The notes under the pieces were generated by a model. It was not told the DNA's origin, searched no databases, and saw nothing but the letters and a program-made list of their open reading frames with translations. DNA of 64,000 nucleotides, from assembly GCA_023678885.1 (NCBI GenBank), contig CM042965.1, positions 32,841,777 through 32,905,776 on the forward strand, written 5' to 3'. The DNA is from Pogostemon cablin. Taxonomy: Eukaryota; Streptophyta; Magnoliopsida; Lamiales; Lamiaceae. Position 1 is the stretch's first letter. Every line of letters starts with the position of its first letter. The translations under genes were made by a program, and so were the position numbers. This document shows positions 11,155-21,639 of this stretch, one piece after another.

Positions 11155-11612
11155 ATAGATAGAATTGTTTAAGAATTGAAGGATCGAATAATGTCTAAGA
11201 ATTGAAAGACCGAATATGTGTGTTGAAAGCCCGAGTAATATCTAAGAATTGAAAGAACAAGGACATAGGTATTGAAATATCGAGTGATATCGAAGAATTG
11301 AAAGACTAAGTGATACAGGTGTTGAAAGATCGAGTAATATTTAAGAATTGAAAGACAGAGTAATATAGGTATTAAAAGACTGCGTGATATCTAATAATTG
11401 AAAAACCGAGTGATACAAATGTTGAAAAACCAAGTGATATCCAATAATTAAAAGAACGAGGGATACAGATATTGTTGAAAAATCGAGTGATATTTAAGAA
11501 TTGAAAGACGGAATAATATAAGTGTTGAAATATTGATTGATATCTATATTTGAAAAATCGAGTGACACAAGTGTTGAAAAAAGTGATATCCAATAATTGA
11601 AAGACTGAATCA
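11155..11612. repeat. Minisatellite, about 60-bp unit made of two 30-bp halves
   Basis: About seven diverged copies. One half-unit has the core AAGAATTGAAAGACCGAG with GATATC, the other has ATACAGGTGTTGAAAGATCGAG. The open frame on the minus strand across 11372-11593 follows from the repeat period and is not a gene. Confidence 0.75.
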
Positions 11613-12016
11613 TGCTTCTTTACGTTAAAATAACAGTATAAGAATTTTTTACTTTAAAAATTTGACAATTTTTACTGTACCCATCAATTTTAAATGTCAT
11701 TTTTTTTGGTGGTGGGCACCGTAGTGTAGTCTGGGGCCCTTAAAATAATTCAATGATTGACGATAAGGGGTCTTCAAGATTCCATAATCTATGTCAGTCA
11801 TTTGAATTGTCAAGAAATACTATTGGTAGTCCATAAGCGGCCCACTTAGCAATATTCTAGTCTGCAACGGACAAGAGAATTGGGCCCTCAATTGTCATAT
11901 GCATTCATGAGTAGTAGCCTGAACTGGGCCCCACGGTGGCCTCTTAAGAATAAGACGATAGTTACCATGTTCCACTGCTGCAACTGTGCAGGGAATCATG
12001 GGAGCCATATTGTGTA
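11613..12016. other. Unassigned sequence with higher GC
   Basis: 11700-12000 has a more balanced base composition (TGGGGCCC, TGGGCCCTC, GTGGCCTC) than its surroundings. No ORF or known family was recognised. It could be a gene fragment or an element end. Confidence 0.35.
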
Positions 12017-12109
12017 ATCCCTCCGTCCTGCCGAAAGAGATGCATTTATTGTAGCTCTTGTGAGAGCTTTTTGTGGTTATACGTAGCAGTTTGACCGGGA
12101 CAAAGGGAG
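12017..12109. mobile_element. Short Stowaway-type MITE
   Basis: ATCCCTCCGTCC at the left and GGGACAAAGGGAG at the right form an imperfect terminal inverted repeat flanked by TA (12015-12016 and 12110-12111). At 93 bp it is an internally deleted copy. Confidence 0.55.
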
Positions 12110-12124
12110 TAGTTTGTTGAAATA

Positions 12125-12699
12125 ATCCCTCCGTCTAGTTAATAAGTGTCTATCCCGCTAATAAGCATCTATTTGTTTTTTTTTATACGGATTAATGAGT
12201 ATAATATTTTAAAGTATAATGTGATGAGATAAATAATACTCCCTCCGTCCCACGTATTTTTACCCACTTTCCATTTTGGGGTGTCCCACGTATTTTTACC
12301 CATTTCATTTTTGGCAAAAATACATAATATTTTATTACTTACTTTTTACAATCCCAACAACTTTAATTACTTTTTTACACTTTATTCATCATTCCCAATA
12401 ACTTTATTCACTTTTTCTTTTTAAATTACTAATTTATCCCTACTTTCTCTTACATTATATATTTAAAAAATAAAACGTCTTAATCTCCGTGCCCGTACAA
12501 ACGGGTAAAAATACCCGGGACGGAGGGAGTATTTTAATTTGTAGTGAGTAATTGTATTAGTGTTGAGTTTGGGCTATGTATAGTGGATTGAGTATAATAA
12601 TATTATTATGTGTCACATAAATTAGATAAGGAAATGAACATTTTATATTGAGACAGATCAAAATAATAAAATAAACACTTATCAGAGAAACAAAGAGAG
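12125..12699. mobile_element. Stowaway-type MITE interrupted by another
   Basis: Left end ATCCCTCCGTCT and right end AACAAAGAGAG-like are flanked by TA. AATAAGTGTCTATCCC at the left pairs with the AATAAACACTTATC segment at the right. A second MITE sits inside it at 12239-12529. Confidence 0.5.
12239..12529. mobile_element. Complete Stowaway MITE nested in another
   Basis: CTCCCTCCGTCCC at the left and GGGACGGAGGGAG at the right, flanked by TA on both sides. 291 bp, AT-rich interior and no ORF, as expected of a Tc1/mariner-derived MITE. Confidence 0.85.
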
Positions 12700-12990
12700 T
12701 ATTAACTAATTTATTTATAGAGGACCAGGGGTTCACCCGTGATCACGAAAGAATCACCCTTATTTATATATTGTAGTTTAGTACATTTTAACTATATACA
12801 GTTTTTTTTTTTATTAATGAGCTAAGTCGCCCCTACAATTACTCGCCGATGTTGCACACCATCACGTACTTCCATACACTCTTTCTTATTCTGCACCTGT
12901 CAAAATCTACTACCTTACTTTCTTCGTTTATAGAAACATTTATTTTTTGGGTAAGTTATATAGAGGTTTATATATTTTTTTATACTACTC
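12700..12990. other. Unassigned AT-rich sequence
   Basis: No ORF and no recognised element. Confidence 0.35.
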
Positions 12991-13064
12991 AACCCCGTCT
13001 CATAATTTGGTTCACGTTTCCTTTATAAATTACAAAGAAAACGTGAACCAAATTATGGGATGGA
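12991..13064. mobile_element. Short hairpin MITE relic
   Basis: CATAATTTGGTTCACGTTT at the left is matched by its reverse complement at the right with a loop of about 10 nt. Outer bases resemble Stowaway ends (CCCGTCTCAT and ATGGGATGGA). It is probably two MITE ends with the middle deleted. Confidence 0.55.
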
Positions 13065-13065
13065 G

Positions 13066-13276
13066 ATAGTAAATGAGAACCACATAAATTAATTAAATAT
13101 CTTTATGGGGCACAAAACATTACACTAATATATTATTTCTCTAACTTTAATACATATTAAAATACTATATTTTTTAATTACCGTGCATAAAGCAAATCTA
13201 TCACTTTAATACATATTAAAATACTATATTCCTTAATCCCCGTGTATAAAGCAAATGTAGATATTTTTATGGGATG
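13066..13276. mobile_element. Partial Stowaway-type MITE with internal duplication
   Basis: The segment with TTTAATACATATTAAAATAC, an ACCGTG or CCCGTG piece and AAAGCAAAT occurs twice (about 13136-13195 and 13202-13256). The right end reads GGGATGAGAGGAG before TA. The left end is not found. Confidence 0.45.
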
Positions 13277-13374
13277 AGAGGAGTATATATTTTCCTCAAG
13301 CTTATTTTATTTCCTTCTGCGATTTTTAATATTTATTTATTTATTTTTTGTATTTTTAAAAATATTAATCTCTA

Positions 13375-13680
13375 CTCCCTCCGTCCCGGAAAAGATTGCA
13401 CACATCTTTCCGGCACGGAGATTAAGAAAGTAATAACTTTTAGGGGTATTATGGTCGGAGATTAAGAAAGTAATAACTTTTAGGGGTATTATGGTATTTT
13501 TTGGGTAATAAATAAATGATAAAGTATGTTAGGTGAGTTAGGTATGTGTGATTTTTTTGTAAATAAAGTGAATGGGGAAGGGTGATTGCGTTTGACTTTT
13601 TGCGTTTTTTGGAAGGTGCAAACTTTTGTGGGACAACCCAAAATGGAAAGTGTGCCATCTGAAATGTGGGACGGAGGGAG
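13375..13680. mobile_element. Stowaway MITE with 40-bp tandem duplication
   Basis: CTCCCTCCGTCCC and GGGACGGAGGGAG ends lie between TA duplications (13373-13374 and 13681-13682). Inside, 13416-13455 is repeated exactly as 13456-13495. ORFs on either strand here are accidental. Confidence 0.85.
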
Positions 13681-13942
13681 TATATCTTATAATAAATTTT
13701 ATCTTTTTTGTTTTCGTTCATCTAATAATAAATTTAATAATTTTGTTTTCGTCCGTCCTATAATAAATTTTATCGATAAAAAAAATTATATATTCTATAT
13801 TGATCTCAAAATCTCAAAATACATCTTAATTTCAAAATTGACATCACCACCTTAAATATACATAACAAATTTTATAATACATTAATATCTTAAAAAGATT
13901 ACATTAAGGTTTAAAATTCAATAAAGTTACTTACAAAATAAT
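13681..13942. repeat. AT-rich segment with short direct repeats
   Basis: TAATAAATTTTATC and TAATAAATTTAAT type units occur at 13690-13770 (three partial copies, about 38-bp period). No gene. Confidence 0.4.
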
Positions 13943-14167
13943 ACTCTCTCAATCTCATTCTAATGGTTATATATTTTTAATTTGAGTGTCTAATCCTAAT
14001 AGTTATATTTTCCTTTTTAGTATATCGGTCCCACACAAATCAATCAAAATATCTCCATATGACCCCACATACAATACTAATACAAGCACTCACTATACAT
14101 TAAAATATCATATTCTTTAATCACCGTTCAAAAAACAAACGTAACTATTAAGACAGAATGAGGGGAG
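13943..14167. mobile_element. Diverged Stowaway-type MITE
   Basis: Left CTCTCTCAATCTCATTCTAA and right TTAAGACAGAATGAGGGGAG are imperfect inverted ends. The interior shares the CCCACACAAATCAATC, CTCACTATACATTAAAATAT and TCTTTAATCACCGT series with the other Stowaway copies in the window. Confidence 0.55.
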
Positions 14168-14222
14168 CATTTTTAAACATTTCAGAAATGTTGTGTCTAA
14201 GTAATTGTAAAATACTCATGAG

Positions 14223-15377
14223 TAGGGGTGGACGGTATGGCATACCGAAAATTTTTTGTCATACCAAATACCGTATCGAAATTTTCGGTATATACAAAAT
14301 CATACTGTTACTTTACCTAAACTATAAGAAAATAATATACCTTCTGCTTACCGATATTTCAGTATACCATATCATATATAAAATATCAGTATATACCATT
14401 CTATTAGATAGTTTTGTTATGCCGTTATACACCTAAAATTCAATAAATCTAATAAAAAACTGTATTAGGAAAGTGAAAGATAGCTATAAAACAAATTCTA
14501 ATAGATTAGAAATTCATAATGAGAAAAATATACGACTATCCACATACGACCAAATTAAATAAGAGTAAGTCTCATGAAAATCGAGTTTACATGTAAGCCT
14601 TATTTTTTAATATTACTCTTTAGTATATAAAATATTACTCTTTGAAGAGTAATAATTTTTATACAGAAGAGTAATAATTCATATCTCTAAAAAGTAATTT
14701 TCATGTACTAAAAAGTAATCGATAAATCAGAATTTACAAAAATTTGAAGAGTAATTTTTTAATTTAGAAGAGTAACAATTTATGTGCTAAATAATAGTTT
14801 TTTATGTAATAAACAGTAACAGAGTTTACATAATTAATATATCCAAACCCGATTTACACAAGTATTTGTCATTAAATAAATAGTACCTAAGAGATCTACT
14901 CAAATGAAAACCATATGGAACTTATATTAAAATCAACACTTTTAAATTTTCATATAGGATAGAACTACATAATTAAAAAAGAAGTACAAGATATCATGAA
15001 AACCAATCGATTTTATCACCCATTTATAATTATGAAAAAATATACAGTAGGATTTTAGATTTAATCTTTTAATTAAATAGTGTGTATATATAATTTAATT
15101 AAAAATTATAATATATAAATAATAATTATAATTGGATATATCATGTAGTATGGTAATATCGTATCATATTACTAAAAAATTGAATATTTTATGGTATTTC
15201 GGTATATACCGAATACCGCGGTATTGACCATTTATATACCTTTATCGTACCAAAAATTTTCAATACGGTATCATACCTTACAAAAAATTTCGGCATACCT
15301 AAAATTTCGACAAAATCGATATTTTTTGATATGGTAAGAGCGGTATACCGAAACTTCAGTATTTTTTCCCAACCCTA
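14223..15377. mobile_element. Non-autonomous hAT element
   Basis: The ends TAGGGGTGG and CCAACCCTA are inverted and flanked by 8-bp duplications CTCATGAG (14215-14222) and CCCATGAG (15378-15385), 7 of 8 matching. 8 bp is the hAT target size. Both subterminal regions hold many CGGTATACCG-like palindromes, typical of transposase binding sites. No transposase ORF is present in the 1155 bp. Confidence 0.8.
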
Positions 15378-15421
15378 CCCATGAGAGGAATAATTTGCAG
15401 CATCAATGCTCTTATAATTTA

Positions 15422-16703
15422 GGATTTATTACTATCTAATACAAATTATATATCTATATTACTGCTAGATACAATAGGGTAAATATATTACTAACTAATA
15501 CAATATATTAGGATGAGATACCCATAATATCCCTATAAAAATATAATATCAATTAATTCTTTTATTAATGATTTTAATTATTTTGTTTTTCTCTCTCTTT
15601 TCTTCGCTCTTACTTCATCTCTCCAGATCGTCTTTTCCATTGTCACCAGATCAAGGGTTGTTTCTCCACTGCCTAGGCTAGGCAGCTTTCCAATCGGCGG
15701 CTGCTCGCGTTATATCTGCCGCCAGAGATCCACATGGTGCGTCCATTTGCGTTGGGCCATCTGCTTGTACCCTCCGATCTCTCTCCTGTCCATCTTCTTA
15801 GCTCTTAGTTCTGGATTTGATACCTCTGAAGACAGATTCTGATGGGCATCGCTCATCCGTGGATAATGCATTAGTTTATGCCTTTAACGATATATCAGGT
15901 CTGTTGATGCATCTTATTGTTTGATGATGCTTGAAGCTCATCTTTTGATTACACCCTTCTCTACTGGTATTTCATTGTCTATATTTCTGAAATCAGTAGT
16001 TAGTAGGTATATTTAATGTTCAGTAATGGTGTATTCAATTTAAATGCTTGTGTATTCAAATTAGTAGGCATTCAGAATATTTAATGTCCAATAACTATGT
16101 ATTCAGAAATTTAATACCCATAATATGCGCTTCTATCGTGGAATGAGTTGAATTATTCCTAACTGATTTTTTAGAGAAAAATGTGGAACCAAATCTGTTT
16201 TTAATTTTAATATAAAATATATTTACATTTTAATATATTATTGAACACAATTTAAAATATTTAGAAAAAAAATCAGTAATTATTTAGGAAATTTAATGTT
16301 CAATAGCATGTATTCAGAAATATTTTCTCAATATTCACGATATATTCTGAATGTATTCAATATATTTCAAATTCATTGAAACACTTTTGTATTCAAAATT
16401 AATTGGTATTCAACATTTTTAATATTAAAAAACGATGTATTCAGAAATTGAATATACATATGCGGCTTAACTCATGCGCATCAGCGTGGAATTGGAATTA
16501 GTTTAATCAATCCCAACAGATTTTTAGGAAAAAAATATGGAATGAAATCTGTTTTTAATTTTAATATAAAATACCTTTACATTTTAATATATTATTGAAT
16601 ACAATCTCATTAAGGATAAGAAAGGAATTTCACTTATTCAAAATATATTGATGTACCTATTAGTAATAATAATACATATATTGTACCTGATAGTAATGGA
16701 CTC
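15422..16703. mobile_element. Mutator-like element with GC-rich insert (Pack-MULE candidate)
   Basis: The 9-bp duplication TATAATTTA is exact at 15413-15421 and 16704-16712. The ends start G and finish C. Terminal regions of about 50 bp are inverted copies at roughly 70% identity, with TTACTATC shared near both tips. No transposase is seen. The interior contains a GC-rich block (15580-15880) unlike the AT-rich surroundings. It also has an approximate duplication of about 120 bp (near 16137-16260 and 16485-16605). Confidence 0.7.
15580..15880. other. GC-rich block inside the Mutator-like element
   Basis: A CT-rich tract (TTTTCTCTCTCTTTTCTTCG) leads into sequence with many CCG and CGG triplets, such as CAATCGGCGGCTGCTCGCG, then CTCCGATCTCTCTCCTGTCC. 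This resembles a plant promoter or 5' UTR and first-exon boundary. No long ORF remains. A captured host gene fragment is the natural reading, but the donor gene is not identified. Confidence 0.5.
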
Positions 16704-16783
16704 TATAATTTACTTTAAAGTTAACTATTTAAATTTATAATTTATTTTATATATTTAAAATCATTCAATGCACAAACAAAAAA

Positions 16784-16785
<2 letters not shown>

Positions 16786-16872
<87 letters not shown>
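16786..16872. repeat. (AT)n microsatellite
   Basis: Uninterrupted TA dinucleotide run of about 87 bp. Confidence 0.97.
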
Positions 16873-16874
<2 letters not shown>

Positions 16875-16904
16875 CAGATTCCCGCATAATACGCCGGATG
16901 AATT

Positions 16905-16969
16905 ATTATAACCAATCAAAAATATAATTAAAGGTGGTATTTAATTTAAAAATATACATGATTAATACA

Positions 16970-17032
<63 letters not shown>

Positions 17033-17168
17033 TGATGTGATGTGATGTTGAGGCTACATAATTTTATAAGAAAATTAGTTGGATATATTTTTATTGATTA
17101 ACTTAATTATCTATTCCTATCAAATCAAAAAATATGATTAAATGTGATATTTAATTTGAAGATGTACA

Positions 17169-17218
<50 letters not shown>

Positions 17219-17297
17219 TTGGATATATTTTATTGATTATCTATTCCTAACTAATAAAAAAATATGATTAAAGGTGGTATTTAATTTGAAATATACA

Positions 17298-17331
<34 letters not shown>

Positions 17332-17443
17332 TAATAATAAGTTGGTTATATTTTATTGATTATCTATTCTTAACCAATAAAAATATATGATTAAAGGTGT
17401 TATTTAATTTGAAATATACATGAATAATAATAATAATAATAAC

Positions 17444-17489
<46 letters not shown>

Positions 17490-17588
17490 TGGATATATTT
17501 TATTGATTATCTATTCCTAACCAATAAAAAAATATGATTAAAGGTGATATTTAATTTATAAATATACATGATTTAAAGATATACATGG

Positions 17589-17631
<43 letters not shown>
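16905..17631. repeat. Tandem array of about 120-150 bp units, each ending in (AAT)n
   Basis: Five units. Each carries TTTTATTGATTATCTATTCC, then AACCAATAAAAA, ATATGATTAAAGGTG and a TATTTAATTTGAAATATACA piece, followed by an AAT run of 10-20 triplets. Unit length varies mostly with the AAT run. The last run is the insertion point of the Helitron candidate. Confidence 0.85.
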
Positions 17632-17632
<1 letters not shown>

Positions 17633-17654
17633 CTTAATATATATAAAAGTAGAA

Positions 17655-18660
17655 TAAATTCAATCTGACAATTTATTTTTCAAACAAATCTCAACCACCC
17701 ACTAAAATAATTAAATATTTTTAATTATGACTTTTTCAAATTAGGAAATAATTTAGTCCAAATCCTGACCATCTATTTCATAAACAAATCTCAGCCGCCC
17801 ATTAAAATAATTAAATAATTGTAATTACGCCTTTTTCAAATTAGGAAATAAGATATTATTTATTAAAAAATTAATAAGATTAAATATAAATCCAATCATA
17901 TCTATCTATTTTTCAAACAAATCTCAACAATTCATTAAAATAATTAAATAATAGTAATTATAACTTTTACAAATTAGGAAATAATTTAATATTTCCAAAG
18001 AGGGATCTAGGGTTTAGGGTTTTAGGGTTTACGGCAGCATAATAAATCCAATCCTGTCAATTTATTTTTTAAACAAATCTCAACCACCCATTAAAATAAT
18101 TAAATATTTGTAATTATGACTTTTTAAAATTTGAAAATAATTTAGTCCAAATCCTTATAATCTATTTTTTAAACAAATCTCAGTCACCCATTAAAATAAT
18201 TAAATAATTATAATTATGACTTTTTCAAATTAGAAAATAAGATATTATTTATTAAAAAATAATAATATTAAATATATATCAAATCCTAACCATCTATTTT
18301 TTAAACAAATTCCAACCACCCATTAAAATAATTAAATAATTATAATTATAAATTAAGAAATAATTTAAGTTTCCAAATGGCGTTTTAAGGTTTAGGAAAT
18401 TTAGAGTTTCAGGATTTTTGTGTTTAGGATTTTATGATTTAGGGTTTTAGGGTTTAGGGTTTATGGTTTTTAGCATAATTTTTCAGAGGTCCAAATCCTG
18501 ACCATCTATTTCTTAAACAAATTTCAGCCACCCATTAAAGTAATAAAATAATTACAACAATGATTTTTTCAAATTAGAAAATAAGATATTATTTATGAAA
18601 AAATTAATAATATTTAATATAAATACAAACCATCTATCTTTAATCATAGTTCATTCTAAG
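17655..18660. repeat. Higher-order tandem repeat, about 390-bp period of three 110-140 bp monomers
   Basis: The monomer core is AAACAAATCTCAACCACCCA followed by TTAAAATAATTAAATAATT and a GACTTTTTCAAATTAG piece. Matching monomers recur at about 17757, 18147 and 18491, and at about 17895 and 18283, giving a period near 390 bp. The second set is followed by telomere-like sequence. Confidence 0.75.
18003..18034 (+). repeat. Telomere-like TTTAGGG repeats
   Basis: AGGGTTTAGGGTTTTAGGG inside the Helitron candidate. A more diverged block lies at 18367-18475 and another near 19440-19480. It is short and degenerate, so an interstitial piece and not a chromosome end. Confidence 0.7.
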
Positions 18661-18718
18661 GGTGAAATTATGACTTTTACCCATGTGGTTTATAGTATAC
18701 TTTTTCCCAGTAGTTAGA

Positions 18719-19289
18719 TAGGGATGGTAATAGGACGGGTATTTTCGGTACCCGTCCTACCCGATCCCTAATGGGAAGGGTACGGTTAGTTGTAAACAGG
18801 TTTGGGATGGGTAAGGTAGTTGTAAAAAATACCATTAGGATTTGGGTACGGTTAGTTGTAAACAGGTTTGGGATGGGTAAGGTAGTTGTAAAAAATACCA
18901 TTAGGATTTGGAACGGGTACGAGTAATGCCTCAATACCCGCGGTTACCCCATATATATATATATATATATATTTATAAAATTTAATATATGGAGTATTAT
19001 ATAATTTATATATTATGATCAGATATTTTATATATTTATATAATAGTTATAAATTTATTTAATTATATTTATTACATATTTATTTAAAATAATAGAATTT
19101 ATAGTATATATATTTATATTTAATTAGTCATAATATAATTATTATTATATTAATTTAAAGAATAAAAAAATATAAATATATATAAGATAAATGAATATTA
19201 AACGGGTACGGGTAGCATAATAAAATTTTTAAACGGCATAGGTATGGATACCCCAAAATAAGCAGGTACCCCGCCCATTGTCATCCCTA
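18719..19289. mobile_element. hAT-like repeat with TAGGGATG ends
   Basis: Left TAGGGATGGTAATAGGACGG and right CCGCCCATTGTCATCCCTA are inverted at most positions. The interior is AT-rich with no transposase. A 66-bp exact tandem duplication (18781-18846 and 18847-18911) explains the small minus-strand ORF seen here. A clear 8-bp target duplication was not found. Confidence 0.55.
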
Positions 19290-19479
19290 GGTTTAAGGTA
19301 TAACGTCCCGCGCGAGGGTTTAATATTTATCGGCAGGGTTTTACGTTTGTTCCAATTGTGACAATACGTCTTTACCCATGTGGTCTATGATATACTCTTA
19401 TCCAGTGGTATAGGGCATACTGTACCCATATGCGTATAATTAGGGTTTAGGGTATAGGTGTTTTGGGTTTAGGATATCA

Positions 19480-19779
19480 ACCCTTAATAGTTATAAGTTT
19501 TTTTAATTATATTTATTAAATTTTATTTAAAATAATAAATTTTATATTATATTTATATTTAATTAATAATAGTATAATTTTTATTAAAATATTAATTTAG
19601 AAAATATATATATATATAAATAATAATAAAATAAACGAGTATTGATTAATGAGTTTGGGATGGGTACGGGTATCATAATTTTTTTTATGAGACGGGTATG
19701 GATATGATTAGTTTATATTTAAATGGATACGAGTACGGGTACCCCTATAACAGTAGGTATCCTACCCGCGTCATCCCTA
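19480..19779. mobile_element. 5'-truncated second copy of the TAGGGATG repeat
   Basis: The AT-rich core and right end (ACCCGCGTCATCCCTA) match 18719-19289, but the left end is missing. Both copies sit beside similar sequence (TTTACCCATGTGG, then TATACT), so they may be parts of one duplicated block. Confidence 0.5.
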
Positions 19780-19917
19780 ACAATTACCCATTATACATTA
19801 AAATATTATATTTTTCAAACCAATATAAATTAAAATAGTATATTAGTAATATTTAATTTGATTACTTGGTATGAGAAATTAATCATTTGTTCGATTACAT
19901 CTAATTTATGAGAAATA

Positions 19918-20146
19918 CTCCCTCCGTCCCATTTAAAGAGGGTCTTTTTTTCCATTTTGGGCGTCCCACCCAAAGGGTCCTCTTTCATTTTTTACATATA
20001 TGGGACCCACACACCCCCTCTAATACAATTAAAATATGGGGTCCACAACTCCACTAATACAACTACCCACTACACATTAAATAATAATACTCCTTAATCT
20101 ATGTGTAGAAAAAGCAAAAGGCCCTCTTTTAGAGGGACGGAGGGTG
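19918..20146. mobile_element. Stowaway MITE
   Basis: CTCCCTCCGTCCC and GGGACGGAGGGTG ends with TA on each side. Nearly complete, no ORF. It gives the reference interior for the truncated copy at 10413-10593. Confidence 0.85.
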
Positions 20147-20159
20147 TATATATAAGGTT

Positions 20160-20720
20160 TTAGGGAGCCACTCTTATAATCCATTGAAATAACTGAGAGC
20201 CACTCTTATAATTCATTGAAATAAGTGTAATCAAATTATGCCTAGAGTAGAAGTGTAGTTTTAAGGGAGGTTTATAAAAATGTATGATTTGGGGTTTTTA
20301 TTTTTCAAAAATATAATAACAATTTTAAGTGAACGATCTGTTAATTTTTTTTTTCATTTATTAATAGAATCTAGGTAAATCGAAAAAAAAATCACATGTG
20401 AGTAATAATTTTTTTAATGGTCCCAATATCGATTCATTTCACTCTTCGGTTCTAATATTAACTAATCATACGAGATGAAATATATAATAATTTTATTCTT
20501 TGCTTCTAAATGCCCCAAAACCTTTGACAATACTTCTTTTCCTTGTACATTTAAAATGCACTATATCCTGTTCTTCTTACTGTTAAAAATGAACATACGA
20601 TAGCATGGATTGGGGGTCAATATTTGCCACTACTTTCTTTCGTTATATATTTAAAGTGCGCTGTTTCTTGATCTTCTTACTGCTAGAAAGGAACATACGT
20701 AGCATTGATTGAGGGATTGT
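20160..20720. repeat. Two local tandem duplications
   Basis: GAGCCACTCTTATAAT-type units of about 35 bp occur twice at 20164-20222. A unit of about 115 bp containing CTTCTTACTGTTAAAAATG and GAACATACG occurs twice at 20527-20717 with about 25% divergence. No gene. Confidence 0.6.
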
Positions 20721-20786
20721 ATTATATAAAATTCCAATTCAGATAAAATTTAAGTGAAAATATACTTCTGTTATAATTACGCGTGA

Positions 20787-20816
20787 CCGTGCAACGCACG
20801 GGATGGGTATTACTAG
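20787..20816 (+). other. Helitron 3' terminus: hairpin plus CTAG
   Basis: A six-base-pair stem CCGTGC/GCACGG with AAC loop, then 11 bp, then CTAG at 20813-20816 and a T. This is the standard signal ending plant Helitrons. Confidence 0.8.
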
Positions 20817-21639
20817 TTGTTAATAAAATAGAATTGTCACTATTCATTAATTATCACTTTTTTCATTATAAAAATTATCACTTTTTATCCGTCTCATGTG
20901 AATATTTACATGAGATGATCTCATACAAATCTTTACCGGTAATTTTATTAAATCTTAATATCGCCGTATAACTTATGCCTTGCATGCCTCTCTCAATATA
21001 AAATAGAAAAAAATATTATTCCTCCATCCCACATTTATTTGCACGGTTACATTTTGTGTGTTAGATGAGAGTAGTAAATTAGTAATTAAAATGACTTTTA
21101 AAATTAGAAATTGGTGTGTAGTTTTCTTTTTAAGTGATGCAATTTAATGTGAAATAGAAAAAATAAGGGTAAATTACTAAAACCCCCACGAGGTTTGTCC
21201 AAATTACCAAATAAATCATGTGATTTGAAAATTTACCAATTATTCCTTTTAAAAATATTTTTTTCAAAAAAATAATGAAATTTAAATTTACAATGTTAAA
21301 TATATGAGTGTTGATGTCATTTTTATCCTTCTTTATTTTAAGAAAATATTTATTATTAATAATGTTCAAATAAAAAACAAGTTAAAATGAGATAATTTTA
21401 ACAGTTTCAAGTGATTGCACTAAAAACTTTGCCTCTCGTCAATATAAAATGGACAAAATATATAATATAATATCTTACATCGTCTTATTGAAAGATACTT
21501 GATGTATAATTTAGTGAATAAATTATATAGAGTAGTTACATTGACATAGTATTCGTATGATTATGGGAGATATTGGTTTAAACATTAATATTCGATATAA
21601 TTGATTATTTAACAACCAATATGTAAAAGGGCTATTTTG
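20817..21639. other. AT-rich sequence, no gene seen
   Basis: No credible ORF. TATTCCTCCATCCCACATTT at about 21017 looks like one end of a decayed Stowaway MITE, without a matching right end. Confidence 0.4.

Larger units (their letters stand above)
17632..20816 (+). mobile_element. Non-autonomous Helitron candidate
   Basis: The 5' end TCTTAATATATATAAAAGTA follows an A (17631). The 3' end has the hairpin CCGTGC-AAC-GCACGG (20787-20801), 11 bp and then CTAG before T (20817). These match the TC...CTRR, A/T-insertion rule of plant Helitrons. No Rep/helicase is encoded. The interior holds a tandem repeat with telomere-like pieces, two hAT-like repeats and a Stowaway MITE. The 3' end is strong. 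The 5' end is the best match to consensus but unproven. Confidence 0.6.

Noticed and set aside
11372..11593. Phe-rich minus-strand ORF
   Set aside because: Periodic peptide produced by the 60-bp minisatellite.
15580..15880. Host gene in the GC-rich block
   Set aside because: No long ORF or recognised domain, and it lies between Mutator-like ends. Kept only as possible captured cargo.
18003..18475. TTTAGGG runs as a chromosome end
   Set aside because: They are short, degenerate and internal to a repeat unit with ordinary sequence on both sides.
18677..18934. Small minus-strand ORF with repeated peptide
   Set aside because: It arises from a 66-bp exact tandem duplication inside an hAT-like repeat.
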